Source of the DNA: Spinacia oleracea
Lineage: Eukaryota; Streptophyta; Magnoliopsida; Caryophyllales; Amaranthaceae
NCBI RefSeq assembly: GCF_020520425.1
Contig: NC_079488.1
Coordinates: forward strand, 24,492,247-24,556,246
Length of the DNA: 64,000 nucleotides
Direction: 5' to 3'
Part shown: one piece after another, positions 45,894 to 57,516 of the stretch
Layout: each line of letters opens with the position of its first letter
Position numbering within the stretch: the stretch's first letter is position 1
The notes under the pieces: model-generated
What the model saw: the letters and a program-made list of their open reading frames with translations, nothing else
Told to the model about the DNA's origin: nothing
Databases searched by the model: none
Made by a program: the position numbers and the translations under genes

Positions 45894-48800
45894 ATGGCTA
45901 GAACCAAGCAAACGGCAGATCCTACGCGCCTGCGCTTGCGGGAGGAAACATTCACACCCCCTAGGGAGAGATATTCTTCCACCGCCCCGGCAGCCGACGA
46001 AGAATATGCCGAGCTCTTTCAAGAGATCGATGAATATGTCGAGGTGGAGGAGCAAACGGCAAGCTCGTCAGGGGGTACAGCGAGCCAGGCAGTGGGGGAG
46101 TCGAGCGTCGCTCCATCGCCATCGGCCGACGAGGAGCAAGAGGCTGCTCCCCAGCCTAATAGGCCCAGAGGACGGGAGGAGGCCCAACTGCTTCCGTCGG
46201 AGATTCACCCAGACATGGGCTGGATGCGGTGGCTAGACAGGCATGGGGCCCAGATGAGGGACGACCTCTGCGTGGGGGAGGGGTACCAGATGCGTGTGTC
46301 GGCCGGTCTGGACTCGACCGTCAGCCTGCTTGCCGAGGGAGAATTCCCAGTGTATGCCGCATCCATCAAGCTCGGCATGAGATTCCCTCCACACCCCTTC
46401 GTTGTGGAAGTGTTAGATGGTTTTAACATTGGGGTGGCCCAGCTGACCCCCAACTCGTGGGCTGATATCTTTGGCTATATTGCCAAATGTGCGCTGAACG
46501 ACGTGGAACCGTCTTTCAACGCTTTTTTGCATCTGGTCCCCCTCTCTCGTTCCCCCAGTGCCGCCAAAGGGTGGTTCAAGCTGAGCAGCCGTGGTACATA
46601 CCAGACAGTGGTCGGCAAGCTCAGCAAATGGCATATGTGGAGGAAAAGATGGGTCGTGTTTTACACGGACGACCAAGAGATGTACGAGAGGATGAGCCGC
46701 TGGAATTGCAATGCCAACTATATGGACCGTGACGAGCCCCTCCCACCCCTTACTGCCGAGGAGTGGGATCAAATAATGGTCATGTTCAAGGCCAACACTT
46801 ACCACTTAACCGCTGACAAGACTTTCCATGTGCCGGCCGAGTGGTTGCCGCACATTAGTCAGTTTCGGAATGAGGCCTTTCTAGCGGCCGTAGGCTTAGG
46901 ATATTCTATGACTCGAGGTTGTATGCCAAATTATGTGCCGTCCCGCGTTGGTCTATTCATTTTTTCTAATTTTGGATTTATTTTGTTCACAGCGGAAGGG
47001 ATGAGCAAGTTATCGGCGGCGGATATTGGGAAGGGCGACATGACCGATTGGATGGCCGACATCTATGAGGCCAAGATGCAGAAGGCCAAGGCCGAGTTGG
47101 AGGAGAAGGTGAGTATTCTCTTAGGTTGTAGTCTTTGCAAGTTAAGCTTTTCCCGTCCAGTGTCTACAGTGTGCGTCTTTTTTAGTGACGAGCCGTTATC
47201 TTGGCGTGTGACCCGTGTTTGCTAAGGTAGGCCTCGTCACTTTTTAATGAAGGGCCCCTAAGTTAGTGTTTTTCTTGCAATTGCCAAGGTGTGCCTCGTC
47301 ACCTTTTAAGACGGGCGTCCCTTTGGTGACGAGCCATTTTTTTTTCGCAAGTGACTCGTGATTGATAGGGTACGCCTCGTCATTTTTGAGACGGGCGTCC
47401 TTTTTAATGACGAGCCACTATTCTGTGAGTGACTTGCACTTGGTAAGGTACGCCTCGTCATTTTCGAGACGGGCGTCCTTCTTAATGACGAGCCACTATT
47501 CTGTGAGTGACTTGCACTTGATAAGGTACGCCTCGTCATTTTTGAGACGGGCGTCCTTTTTAATGACGAGCCACTATTCAGTAAGTGACTTGTGATTGAT
47601 AAGGTACGCCTCGTCGTTTTCGGGACGGGCGTCCTTTTTAATGACGAGCCACTATCTTGTGAGTGACATGTGATTGAAAGGGTACGCCTCGTCATTTTTG
47701 AGACGGGCGTCCTTTTGAATGACGAGCCACTATCTTGTGAGTGACTTGTGATTGAAAGGGTACGCCTCGTCATTTTTGGGGCGGGCGTCCTTTTGAATGA
47801 CGAGCCACTATCTTGTGAGTGACTTGTGATTGAAAGGGTACGCCTTGTCATTTTTGAGACGGGCGTCCTTTTGAATGACGAGCCACTATCTTGTGAGTGA
47901 CTTGTGATTGAAAGGGTACGCCTTGTCATTTTTGAGACGGGCGTCCTTTTGAATGACGAGCCACTATCTTGTGAGTGACTTGTGATTGAAAGGGTACGCT
48001 TTGTCATTTTTGAGACGGGCGTCCTTTTGAATGACGAGCCACTATCTTGTGAGTGACTTGTGATTGATAAGGTACGCCTCGTCATTTTTGAGACGGGCGT
48101 CCTTTTGAATGACGAGCCACTATCTTGTGAGTGACTTGTGATTGATGACGAGCCACTATTCAGTGAATGACTTGTAATTCATCACGAGGCCCAATATCTG
48201 ACTGTCCTTTACGCTCTTTTTCTTTTTAGCAAGCTAAGGACGCGGCTAAGGCGTCAGGGAAGAAAAAGGGGACGACTCTGTCCCAATTGAAGAAAAGGGC
48301 CGTGCCAGCTGGCTCGGAGACTCCGAGTACCTTCAAAAAGCCCAAACCTATACCCCGCCGTCTAGTGAAGAAGGGCGAGTCAAAGGTTGCTGAGGGGGGT
48401 CGCCCTGATGACGATGAGATTGGCGTGGACAAGCCGTCTCTGGTTGTGGACTTGGTGTCCAAATCAAACTCTGGTGGGCATCCTGACGAGTTGGAGGACC
48501 CTCTTTCGGGAATTCCGGTCGACGTCCGTTCCCAGATTCCTGCGGAGGTGGCCCGCCGAGCTAGGTCATCGGGCGGTAAGTATTATTCAAACGTCGTTCA
48601 GACGTATCGATCCTCCTCTGGCAGTTCTTCTTACTCTCCGCGTCATCCTAAGGCCGTTGTTTTTCCTATAGCTAAAGACAAAGGGAAGGACGCAGCTGAT
48701 GCAGAGGACGAGAACGTACCCGCTACTCCTCACTATTCGTCAAAGGATAGGGTGGCTATATGCCGTAAGGTATTTAAGGCCGTCCCCGCAGAGTATGTTG

Positions 48801-49396
48801 CTTCTCTTCCTGGCCGCAAGACTGACGCCCAATTTGGTGCAATCCAGGCCACCCTACTCGACGTGAGTCTATTTCCCACTTTGCTTGTACTTGTTTTTCT
48901 TTTCTTGTACTTGTTTTTTCTTTTCAAGTCATTTACTAACATGTAGCTCCTTTTGCAGTTGTTCTGCCGCATGGAATTCTGCAAGAGTTGGAAGACGCGC
49001 ACTGCTGAGGAGCTCAAAGCTCAGGTGGCTGAGTCCACCCACCATGGCGACTATGCGTTCAAATCCATTGAAGAGGTCTGCCTGCAGATGCAGAAGACCA
49101 TAGACCTTCAAGCAAAGGAGGTAGCTTCATTGAGGTCTGACAAGGCCGAGCTGCTTAAGAAGATCTTGGCGCAGGACAAAGACATGGTGACAATGGTCGA
49201 GGAAGCCAAGACAGCGGCAGCGGAAATACGGACGCTTCAGGACCAGTTGCTGGAGTACCCTCAGGTCAAAGAGGCGGCTGAGGAAGCCGAGCATCTTCGG
49301 GGGGAGCTGGAGACGGCCAGGTCGCAAGTTCGCACCTTGCGTGAGCGTCTTCTGGAATCCTATGATCAGGGGGAGCAAGCGCCAAGGACGCTGTGA
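45894..49396 (+). CDS. Antisense additional gene of Tat element B (C-terminus truncated by frameshift)
   Basis: Exons by comparison with A: 45894-46917, 46993-47108, 48230-48862, 48959-49396. Borders are GAG|GTTGTA, TTCACAG|, AAG|GTGAGT, TTTTTAG|, GAC|GTGAGT and TTGCAG|. The protein again begins MARTKQTADPTRLRLRE, the first eight residues being those of histone H3. It has the same acidic linker, the Transposase_28-like domain (FPPHPFVVEVLDG, PNSWADIFGY), a basic middle and a coiled coil. A one-base deletion near 49381 relative to A shifts the frame and stops it at 49394-49396, losing about 50 residues including the acidic tail. Exon lengths 1215 (small intron included) and 633 nt are identical in A and B, which supports purifying selection before the last insertions. 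Confidence 0.78.
47290..48170. repeat. 78-bp tandem array in an intron of the antisense gene (element B)
   Basis: Units start TACGCCTCGTCA at 47371, 47449, 47527, 47605 and on to about 48073: ten full units of 78 bp plus degenerate ends. The later units are nearly identical, indicating recent homogenisation. Each unit contains inverted GCCTCGTCATT/AATGACGAGCC. The minus strand has a 259-codon frame of 26-residue repeats (MTRRTLSITSHS...). Confidence 0.94.
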
Positions 49397-49829
49397 AGCA
49401 CGCCTGGGAGAGCCACATGCCAGAGTATGATCTCGCGTGGTTCCAGCGGCGATTGGAACACAGTGCCGCTGTGTTGGCTGCTGAGCGTCTCGGTCAGCCG
49501 CCCCCTGAGTTTGTACCTTCTGATGATGAGGACGATGCGGCTGCTCCCTGATTTGCTTCCTTCCAAGTTCTTCAAAATTTTATTCAAGTGTTCCCATGCC
49601 TAAGGGCAAAAACAATTATTTTGTTAAGTTTTGGCGCTGCTGGCGTCTGTACCATTGTGCCTGCTGAGCACACAACAATTTCTTTATTTTTTGTTTTTGA
49701 ATTCTGGGCTACTTTTACACGCCTTTCTACGGGCGTTGTTTTATAAGTAAATAGGTTATTTTTGTTGCTTCTTTTATCTCGCATTTATTTGCTCTTCGTA
49801 ATTTGATTATTCCTTAATCAATAGGCTTA

Positions 49830-51300
49830 ATCAATAGGTATGGTAGCCAAGGTGCAACTGAGTATACACTAAGCACGTTGGTGCCGCAGGCAACTGAGTA
49901 TGCGCTAGGCACTACTGTGGTCGTCTCTTTCCTTGGCGAGCGTGTCTATACCGATATTGATTGATGCAAGTCAATCAATAGGTATGATTGCCGCTAGACA
50001 TGCTCGTCAAATGGACTGGACGGCCAAATGTTCGTGCCGCCGCACTTTTGAGCAAACAACCTTTGTTTCAAAGTTATTGGTGCCGCAGGCAACTGAGCAT
50101 GCGCCAGGCACTACTGTGGTCGTCTCTTTCCTTGGCGAGCGTGTCTATACCGATATTGATTGACGCAATTCAATCAATAGGTATGATTGCCGCTAGACAT
50201 GCTCGTCAAATGGACTGGACGGCCAAATGTTCGTGCCGCCGCACTTTTGAGCAAACAACCTTTGTTTCAAAGTTATTGGTGCCGCAGGCAACTGAGCATG
50301 CGCTAGGCACTACTGTGGTCGTCTCTTACCTTGGCGAGCGTGTCTATACCGATATTGATTGACGCAAGTCAATCAATAGGTATGATTGCCGCTAGACATG
50401 CTCGTCAAATGGACTGGACGGCCAAATGTTCGTGCCGCCGCACTTTTGAGCAAACAACCTTTGTTTCAAAGTTATTGGTGCCGCAGGCAACTAAGCATGC
50501 GCTAGGCATTACTGTGGTCGTCTCTTTCCTTGGCGAGCGTGTCTATACCGATATTGATTGACGCAAGTCAATCAATAGGTATGATTGCCGCTAGACATGC
50601 TCGTCAAATGGACTGGACGACCAAATGTTCGTGCCGCCGCACATTTGAGCAAACAACCTTTGTTTCAAAGTTATTGGTGCCGCAGGCAACTGAGCATGCG
50701 CTAGGCACTACTGTGGTCGTCACTTTCCTTGGCGAGCGTGTCTATACCGATATTGATTGACGCAAGTCAATCAATAGGTATGATTGCCGCTAGACATGCT
50801 CGTCAAATGGACTGGACGGCCAAATGTTCGTGCCGCCGCACATTTGAGCAAACAACCTTCGTTTCAAAGTTATTCGTGCCGCAGGCAACTGAGCATGCGC
50901 TAGGCACTACTGTGGTCGTCTCTTTCCTTGGCGAGCGTGTCTATACCGATATTGATTGACGCAAGTCAATCAATAGGTATGATTGCCGCTAGACATGCTC
51001 GTCAAATGGACTGGACGGCCAAATGTTCGTGCCGCCGCACATTTGAGCAAACAACCTTTGTTTCAAAGTTATTGGTGCCGCAGGCAACTGAGCATGCGCT
51101 AGGCACTACTGTGGTCGTCTCTTTCCTTGGCGAGCGTGTCTATACCGATATTGATTGACGCAAGTCAATCAATAGGTATGATTGCCGCTAGACATGCTCG
51201 TCAAATGGACTGGACGGCCAAATGTTCGTGCCGCCGCACATTTGAGCAAACAACCTTCGTTTCAAAGTTATTCGTGCCGCTGAGGTTTTGAGCAAACAAC
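49830..51300. repeat. 199-bp tandem array between the antisense gene and pol of element B
   Basis: The phrase TTGGCGAGCGTGTCTATACC recurs every 199 bp from about 49935 to 51130, giving six or seven nearly identical units. The unit includes GATTGACGCAAGTCAATCAA, a short dyad (TTGA.../...TCAA). A block of shorter, divergent GTGCCGCTGAG repeats follows to about 51470. It is equivalent to the array at 3970-4870 in A but with a different unit length. From 51480 to 51842 there is only spacer. Confidence 0.94.
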
Positions 51301-51842
51301 CTATGTTTCAAAGTTGTTCATGCCGCTGAGCTTTTGAACGAACAACCTATGATTTAAGGTTATTTGTGCCGCTGAGCTATTGAGCAAACAACCTATGTTT
51401 CAAAGTTGTTCATGCCGCTGAGCTTTTTGAACAAATAACTTATGATTTAAGTTTATTTGTGCCGCTGGCACTTACTATGCCGTACTGGTTGGCCAGCGGC
51501 TTGCTATACTGGGAAGGGAGTTGGATAGGTGATCAGCCTACAACTTGGTGCTAATCTGGGCCACTTCTTAGGCTTCAAACAATTAGTCTTGCTGAGAGTT
51601 TTTGCTAATCTGGGCCACTTCTCAGGCCGTCATACAATTAGGCTTTGGTTATGCATTGGAGTGTACATTTTTATATTCATTGTGCGAGCAATAAATATTA
51701 CGAGACAAATAGAGTAGTATTATTTATAACTTTGCAAGGCGAATTTAGCCGGTTACAAAAGTAATTACTACCCTACTATGACCATTAGAGGCCGCCCCTT
51801 GGGCAATGTATCGTGGTACGTAAGACAAAGCTTAGCACATAT

Positions 51843-52895
51843 CTAGAAGAAATACTTCTTGAGATTGTCGGCATTCCAAGTGCGCAAAATAGGCCGGCCC
51901 TGCATGTCTTGAATGCGGTAGGTTCCATCTCTAACCTCATCATAGATCTCATAAGGTCCCTCCCAAGTGGGCGTCAGCTTACCCTGTTCGTTTGCTCGTC
52001 CTGTGGATTCCATTTTCCTGAGGACAAAATCTCCCACTTTGAGCACTCTATTAGAGACTTTCTTGTTGTATTCTCTTGCCATTCTTATCTTGTACAGCTG
52101 TTGTCTGAGCGCTGCATTTCCTCTAACCTCGGGCAGGAAGTCCAGGGCTGCTTTCATTGTCTCCCAGTTAGCATTTTCGTCATACAGCATGACTCTCAAC
52201 GTTGGTTCACACATTTCTATGGGTAGGACAGCCTCGGCGCCATAGGCTAGCAAGAAGGGTGTTTCACCGGTTGAATTCTTAGCCGTGGTGCGGATGGACC
52301 ATAAGACATTTGGCAGCTCATCAGCCCATAGACCTTTGGCTTCGTCAAGCTTCTTTTTCATTCCTTCGGAGATAATTTTGTTGAACGCCTCTACCTGACC
52401 ATTGGCATGGGGACGTCCGACTGATGCAAAACAAGTGTGTATGCCGTGATCTGCCAGCCACTCTTTCAGCTTAGGCGTCTCAAACTGGGGCCCATTATCG
52501 AACACGATAGCTTGTGGAATCCCAAAGCGAGTCATGATGTTCTTCCAAATGAATGCTCTCACATCAGTAGTTTTTATGTTTTTGAACGCTTCTGCCTCCA
52601 CCCATTTGGTGAAGTAATCTACAGCAACGATGACATAACGCCTTCCTCCTGGTGCGGCCGTAAATGGGCCTAGAAGATCCATCCCCCACTTAGCAAATGG
52701 AATTGGGCTTGTAATGGGCGTCAGAACTCGTGCCGGTCGGTGTATTAGGTGAGAAAAACGCTGGCATTTGTCACACTTCTGGACCAGTGAAATTGCGTCC
52801 TCCTTAAGAGTCGGCCAGTAATAGCCGGTTCGAAGTGCCTTTTCAGCCAAAGCCCTTCCACCAATATGCGAGCTGCACAACCCCTGATGAAGGTC
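51843..52895 (-). pseudogene. Integrase of element B, downstream of the nonsense codon
   Basis: Continues in the same frame for 350 codons to TAG at 51843-51845. HHCC zinc region (HIGGRALAEKAL ... CDKCQRFSH), catalytic D-D-E in KWGMDLLGPF, VFDNGPQFE and NGQVEAFNKII, and a C-terminal LKVGDFVLRKM / TWEGPYEI segment. No chromodomain is seen, as expected for Tat. With the upstream stop the integrase can be made only by readthrough or in trans. Confidence 0.92.
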
Positions 52896-55800
52896 TTATA
52901 AAATTTCCTGCCCCTTCTCAGGTGTTACACATCTTAACAAAGGACGGGAGTAGGCCTTTTTATAGAGGGTGCCGTTCCACATTTCAAACCAAGAGCATTT
53001 CTTCTGAAGTTTTGCCGCTTCCCTTGAGTCTTCGGGCAAGACTCCATTCATTTTGAAGTTTACTATGTCATCCATCCATGTGGACGTCCTGTCAAGAGTT
53101 TCCACCTCCATTTGCTCAACACTTTTGTGCTCTTTTACCTTCCAAAACACGTGCCGAGGGGTATCACAAGACGCGGAACTTGCCAATTTTGACAGGGCAT
53201 CAGCTTGGTTATTTTCCGAGCGAGGGACTTGCCTTACTTCAAAACTTTTCAGTGGCTCTACTTCCTGATGGACGGCCTGCATGTATTTGACCATAGTCGG
53301 ATCCCTAGCTTCGTAGGTCCCATTAACTTGGCTCACAATCAGTTGGGAGTCAGATAGTGCTACAATCTCCTCGGCGCCTGCCGCCTTACACATTTTAATG
53401 CCACAAAGCAGGGCTTCATATTCCGCTTCATTATTTGACGCCTGGAAGTTAAATCGCATAGCATACTCAAAAGTATCTCCTTCTAGGGAGTGACAGATTA
53501 TCCCAACTCCACATCCATTCTGTGTGGATGAACCGTCTACATACACTGTCCACACCGTGTTTGTATTATTGGCAAAGTCTGGCCTCGTCATTTCAACAAT
53601 AAAGTCGGCACATGCCTGCCCCTTGACAGCTTTCCTCGGCTCATATGTGATATCAAAGGCGTTCAGCTCTATTGCCCAATTCAGCATTCGTCCTGACGCC
53701 TCCAGCTTTGTAAATGGCAGTTTGAGCGGTTGATCTGTGTAGACCACTATTTTGTGAGCTAAGAAATAAGGACGGAGCTTTTTGCTGGCCATGAACAGAG
53801 CTAAGCCAAACTTTTCCACTGTAGGGTATCTAACTTCAGCATTTTGAAGAACATGACTGACAAAGTATACCGGCATCTGTATTCCCTCCCTCTCTGTCAG
53901 TAGAACGGCACTCAACGAGTGCTCGGACACGGCGAGATACATGTACAAAGTCTCTCCTAGCAAGGGACTAACAAGACGAGGCAAGGTATGCAAGTGCTCC
54001 TTTAATCTGACCAATGCCGCCTCGGCTTCGTCCGACCATTCAAACTTGGCCTTCTTTCTGATTGCCCTAAAAAAGTAGTGGCACTTGTCTCCAGCCCTGG
54101 AAAGGAATCTGCCCAGGGCGGCCAAGCAACCTGTGAGCCGCTGGACCTCCTTCACTGTCTTTGGTGAGCTCATATCAATCACTGCCTGGATTTTGTTTGG
54201 GTTGGCTTCAATTCCTCTTTCATCAATCAAGAAACCTAAAAATTTGCCTGCCGTCACCCCGAACACACACTTCTTAGGATTCAGCCTCATGTTGTAGGCT
54301 CGAATAGTCTCAAATGTCTCCCTGAGATCAGTTATGTGCGCCGCCCTCAGCTTACTTTTTACGATCATATCATCAATATAAGCTTCAATATTTCTGTCGA
54401 GCTGCTTAATGAACACAGTGTTAATAAGACGCTGAAAGGTGGCCGGTGCATTCTTTAACCCAAACGGCATCACTTTGTAGCAGTAAAGGCCTTGTTCAGT
54501 AACAAATGACGTTTTTTCCTGGTCGTCAGGCCACAACGGAATCTGATGAAACCCTGAGTATGCATCCATAAAGCTCATCATAGCATGCCCTGCTGTAGAG
54601 TCGACGAGCCGGTCAATCTTGGGCAATGGGAAACTGTCCTTGGGACATGCCTTATTGAGGTTGGTGTAGTCAACACACATTCTCCAGGTACCTTTAGGTT
54701 TTTTGACGAGGACCACGTTAGCAACCCAGTCAGGGTACTGACTAGGCCTGACGAACCCTGCCTCCATCAACTTTTGTATTTCCGCGGCTGCCGCCTGATT
54801 TCTATCCTCCCCATGGTTCCTTTTCTTCTGACGAACCGGGTTGAAGTTTGGGTCCACATTCAGCTTATGGACGGCCACAGCAGGATCAATACCCGGTATT
54901 TCGTCCACATTGAAATGAGCCCCAACAGGCTCTGGGCGTCTCTCTTCCATGTGCCCTGCTGAGATAGTTAATGTTTCTTTGACGATCTTGGGTTGTGTGT
55001 CGCCACATTTTCGTTTATTTCCCGATGTCCCTTTCTCTTCACCCGTCCCCCATGCTTCTGGACTCAAGGTGGTTAGGTAGCAATCTCTAGCTTGTTGCTG
55101 GTCACCATGTATAGTGCTGACACTCCCATCATCACAAATGAACTTAAGAAGCATCAGATGAGTCACAATGACAGCCTTTGCCCTATTCAAGGTGGGACGC
55201 CCCAAGATGATGTTATATGCCGTCAGGTCTTTCACTATGAGAAAACGGACGTCCATTTGTCGAGATTCCTTTTTATTTCCCATCCTCAGAGGAAGGGCAA
55301 TTATGCCGACTGGGTGGATGATACTACCTCCGAAGCCTATAATGGGATATTGGATTTTCTCAATCTTTGAGGAATCATGTTGCAGCCGATTCAAGCACTC
55401 TAGACTAATTATGTCCGACGAACTTCCTGTATCAACCAAAATACGCCTAACCCTCAGATTAGCAACTTTTAACTCAATTACCAAAGGATCGTCATGCGGG
55501 GTGGAGATTTTCCCACGGTCGGCCTCGCCGATTTCAACTTTTGGAAACGGGTCAACTGTGGCCTTGCCGGACAGCATCACTTGCCCCAATCGCCTGGCAT
55601 AATCCTTCTGGCCCCTCATGGTCGGCCCGCCGGCGGCCAATCCTCCGGAGATGACTGCTACGCACTCTGGGTCGGTACGATTCCCATCTTCCTCCGAGGG
55701 AGGGGATTTGTTTTTCTTGTAGAAGGGTTTGCAAGAACCTCCCGTGTTCCTGCTGATATAACTCTTTAAGAATCCCTTGGCGGCTAGGCCGTCCAATGCC

Positions 55801-57485
55801 CTTTTCAAGCTCTTACATTCTTTGGTGTCATGCCCAATGTCACTGTGAAAGTGACAGTACAGTTTGGGGTCCCTACTTTCTGGTGGCGACTTCATGGGAA
55901 ATGGACGATCAATGTCATATTTGGACCCGACGTCCATCAGAATTGTGTACATGTCTGTGTTATACTCAAATCGCTCCCGATCATAAGTTCTGGACCGTTT
56001 CTGGCCTGCCGCCCCGGGAGCCCTGTCTGACTCTTTTGCAATAGCCCACGTCCCGTTAGGCCGGCTCTTCTTTTCGAATTTCTCCTTTTTTGCCGCCGGC
56101 TCGGCGGTATCACTTCCTCTGGGATCTTTTGGGACGCTGCAAATCTCTGTTGCATGGATGAAGGCCTCGGCCTCATCCAGCACTTCTGGCATTGTTCGGA
56201 CGCTTTTCTTAACCAGATCAAACTTGAAAGAGCCCTTTTTAAGCCCTCGAATGAAGTTATCGAATGCAACACCATTTGGCAAATCTGGAATTTGCCCTGC
56301 CTCTAGATTGAATCTCTTCACATAGCTCCTCAGAGACTCGTCTTTCCCTTGCTGAATCCTACTCAGATGCATGCTCGTCTTCTTTTCTTCCTTGTGAGCC
56401 ATGAACCGAGTAGAGAACAATAGCTCGAGCTCCGAAAAAAAGCGAATAGTTCCGGCTGGAAGTCTCTCGAACCACTTAGATGCTACTCCTTTGAGTGTGC
56501 CCGGAAAATACTTACACCAGGTTGAGTCAGTTGTTCCTTGGACATACATGTGATGCCGGTAGACCAAGAGGTGCATGTCTGGATCTGTGGTCCCATCGTA
56601 AGCATCAATGTTGGGCGGCTTGACTTTGGGTTCCCTCGGGGCTCTCATGATGGAGTCTGCAAAAGGGGTGGTGTGTCCCAGGGCCATGTTGGACACCCCC
56701 TCCTGAATGTGATACACAGGATCTTGACGCCTTGAGTAGGGTGCCCGCTGGGAAGACTCGCGTCCGCGAGTTTGACGGGTTGGACGGGTGACCCCTGGGC
56801 GCGCCTGGCTCAGATGCGTATAAGTTGGATAAGGGAGAGGTCTATCCGGCATAACGGGGGTTGACCCAGTGTCAGAAAGTTCAGACTCAGAGTCAGGCAA
56901 TTGCTCTGCGCGTGGTTGCTCACGTCCTCGGGACGTTTCTCCGATCAGCCTCCGTGGCAGTCGGCGTGGTAGGTAAGACATTGCCTGATTGGGCTGACTT
57001 GCTGGCGGCTGTCTCCTCAGGTCCTCGCCTGTCAGCCTGGTCCAGACGTTTGGGGGGCGCAAAGAAAGTGTTGGCCTATTGCTTGCCGGCCCCTCATGAT
57101 TTGCAACCACAGCAGTGGTGTAGATCAGCATACTCTTCTGTACCTCAGCATTAACTGTCTTTCCCACATCAGCTTGGAACTCAGCCAAAATAGCCCGAAG
57201 AGCACCCACAGAGACAGGCATATCCGGGTTCTCCCCTATTACCGTATCCGCCCGAGGATCCAGGTGTCCTCCAGGAGGGGTGCGATTGGCCTGGTCGTCC
57301 TCCTCGCTGAGCACCTCTACATCGGCAGCGTGACGAGGGGTGTGCCCGGCCGCAAATATACGCGCGGCATCTCCAGTGATTCTCGTGGCCGGCGTATGAT
57401 GTTCAGTCGGCATTTCTCTTTCGAGGGGTGGCCGCTCTACTCGCGTAGGCCGCCCAGTATCGTTGTCCTGTCGTTGATCTTCCAT
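52896..57485 (-). pseudogene. Gag-protease-reverse transcriptase-dual RNase H of element B, ended by a nonsense codon
   Basis: The ATG at 57485 (MEDQRQDND) is chosen because it lies just inside the primer site and matches A; the frame is open further into the LTR without meaning. About 1529 codons: gag (WCKYFPGTLKGVASKWF), Cys/His cluster YCHFHSDIGHDTKECKSL, protease DTGSSSDII, reverse transcriptase with FMDAYSGFHQI, MPFGLKNAPATFQ and YIDDM, Ty3 RNase H, then archaeal-type RNase H (VYVDGSSTQNGCG, NNEAEYEALL, SDSQLIVSQV, NQADALSKLA). Compared with A about 40 codons are missing in frame before reverse transcriptase (near 54906). A TAA at 52896-52898 replaces a sense codon seen in A, separating integrase. 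Reverse transcriptase motifs are intact, so gag to RNase H could still be made. Confidence 0.93.
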
Positions 57486-57497
57486 GTTACCGTACCT

Positions 57498-57514
57498 CCC
57501 CACAGACGGCGCCA
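57498..57514 (-). other. Primer binding site of element B
   Basis: The minus strand reads TGGCGCCGTCTGTGGGG two bases inside the LTR, identical to A. Confidence 0.8.
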
Positions 57515-57516
57515 AA

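Noticed and set aside
47306..48085. Repetitive 259-codon minus-strand protein
   Set aside because: Explained by a stop-free 78-bp unit divisible by three; kept as a finding but not called as a gene.
47290..48170. CRISPR-like array
   Set aside because: Units are contiguous 78-bp tandem repeats without unique spacers, in a plant retrotransposon intron.
49933..51158. Series of identical 76-codon frames
   Set aside because: They are the same frame repeated in each 199-bp unit of a tandem array, with no domain or initiation context.
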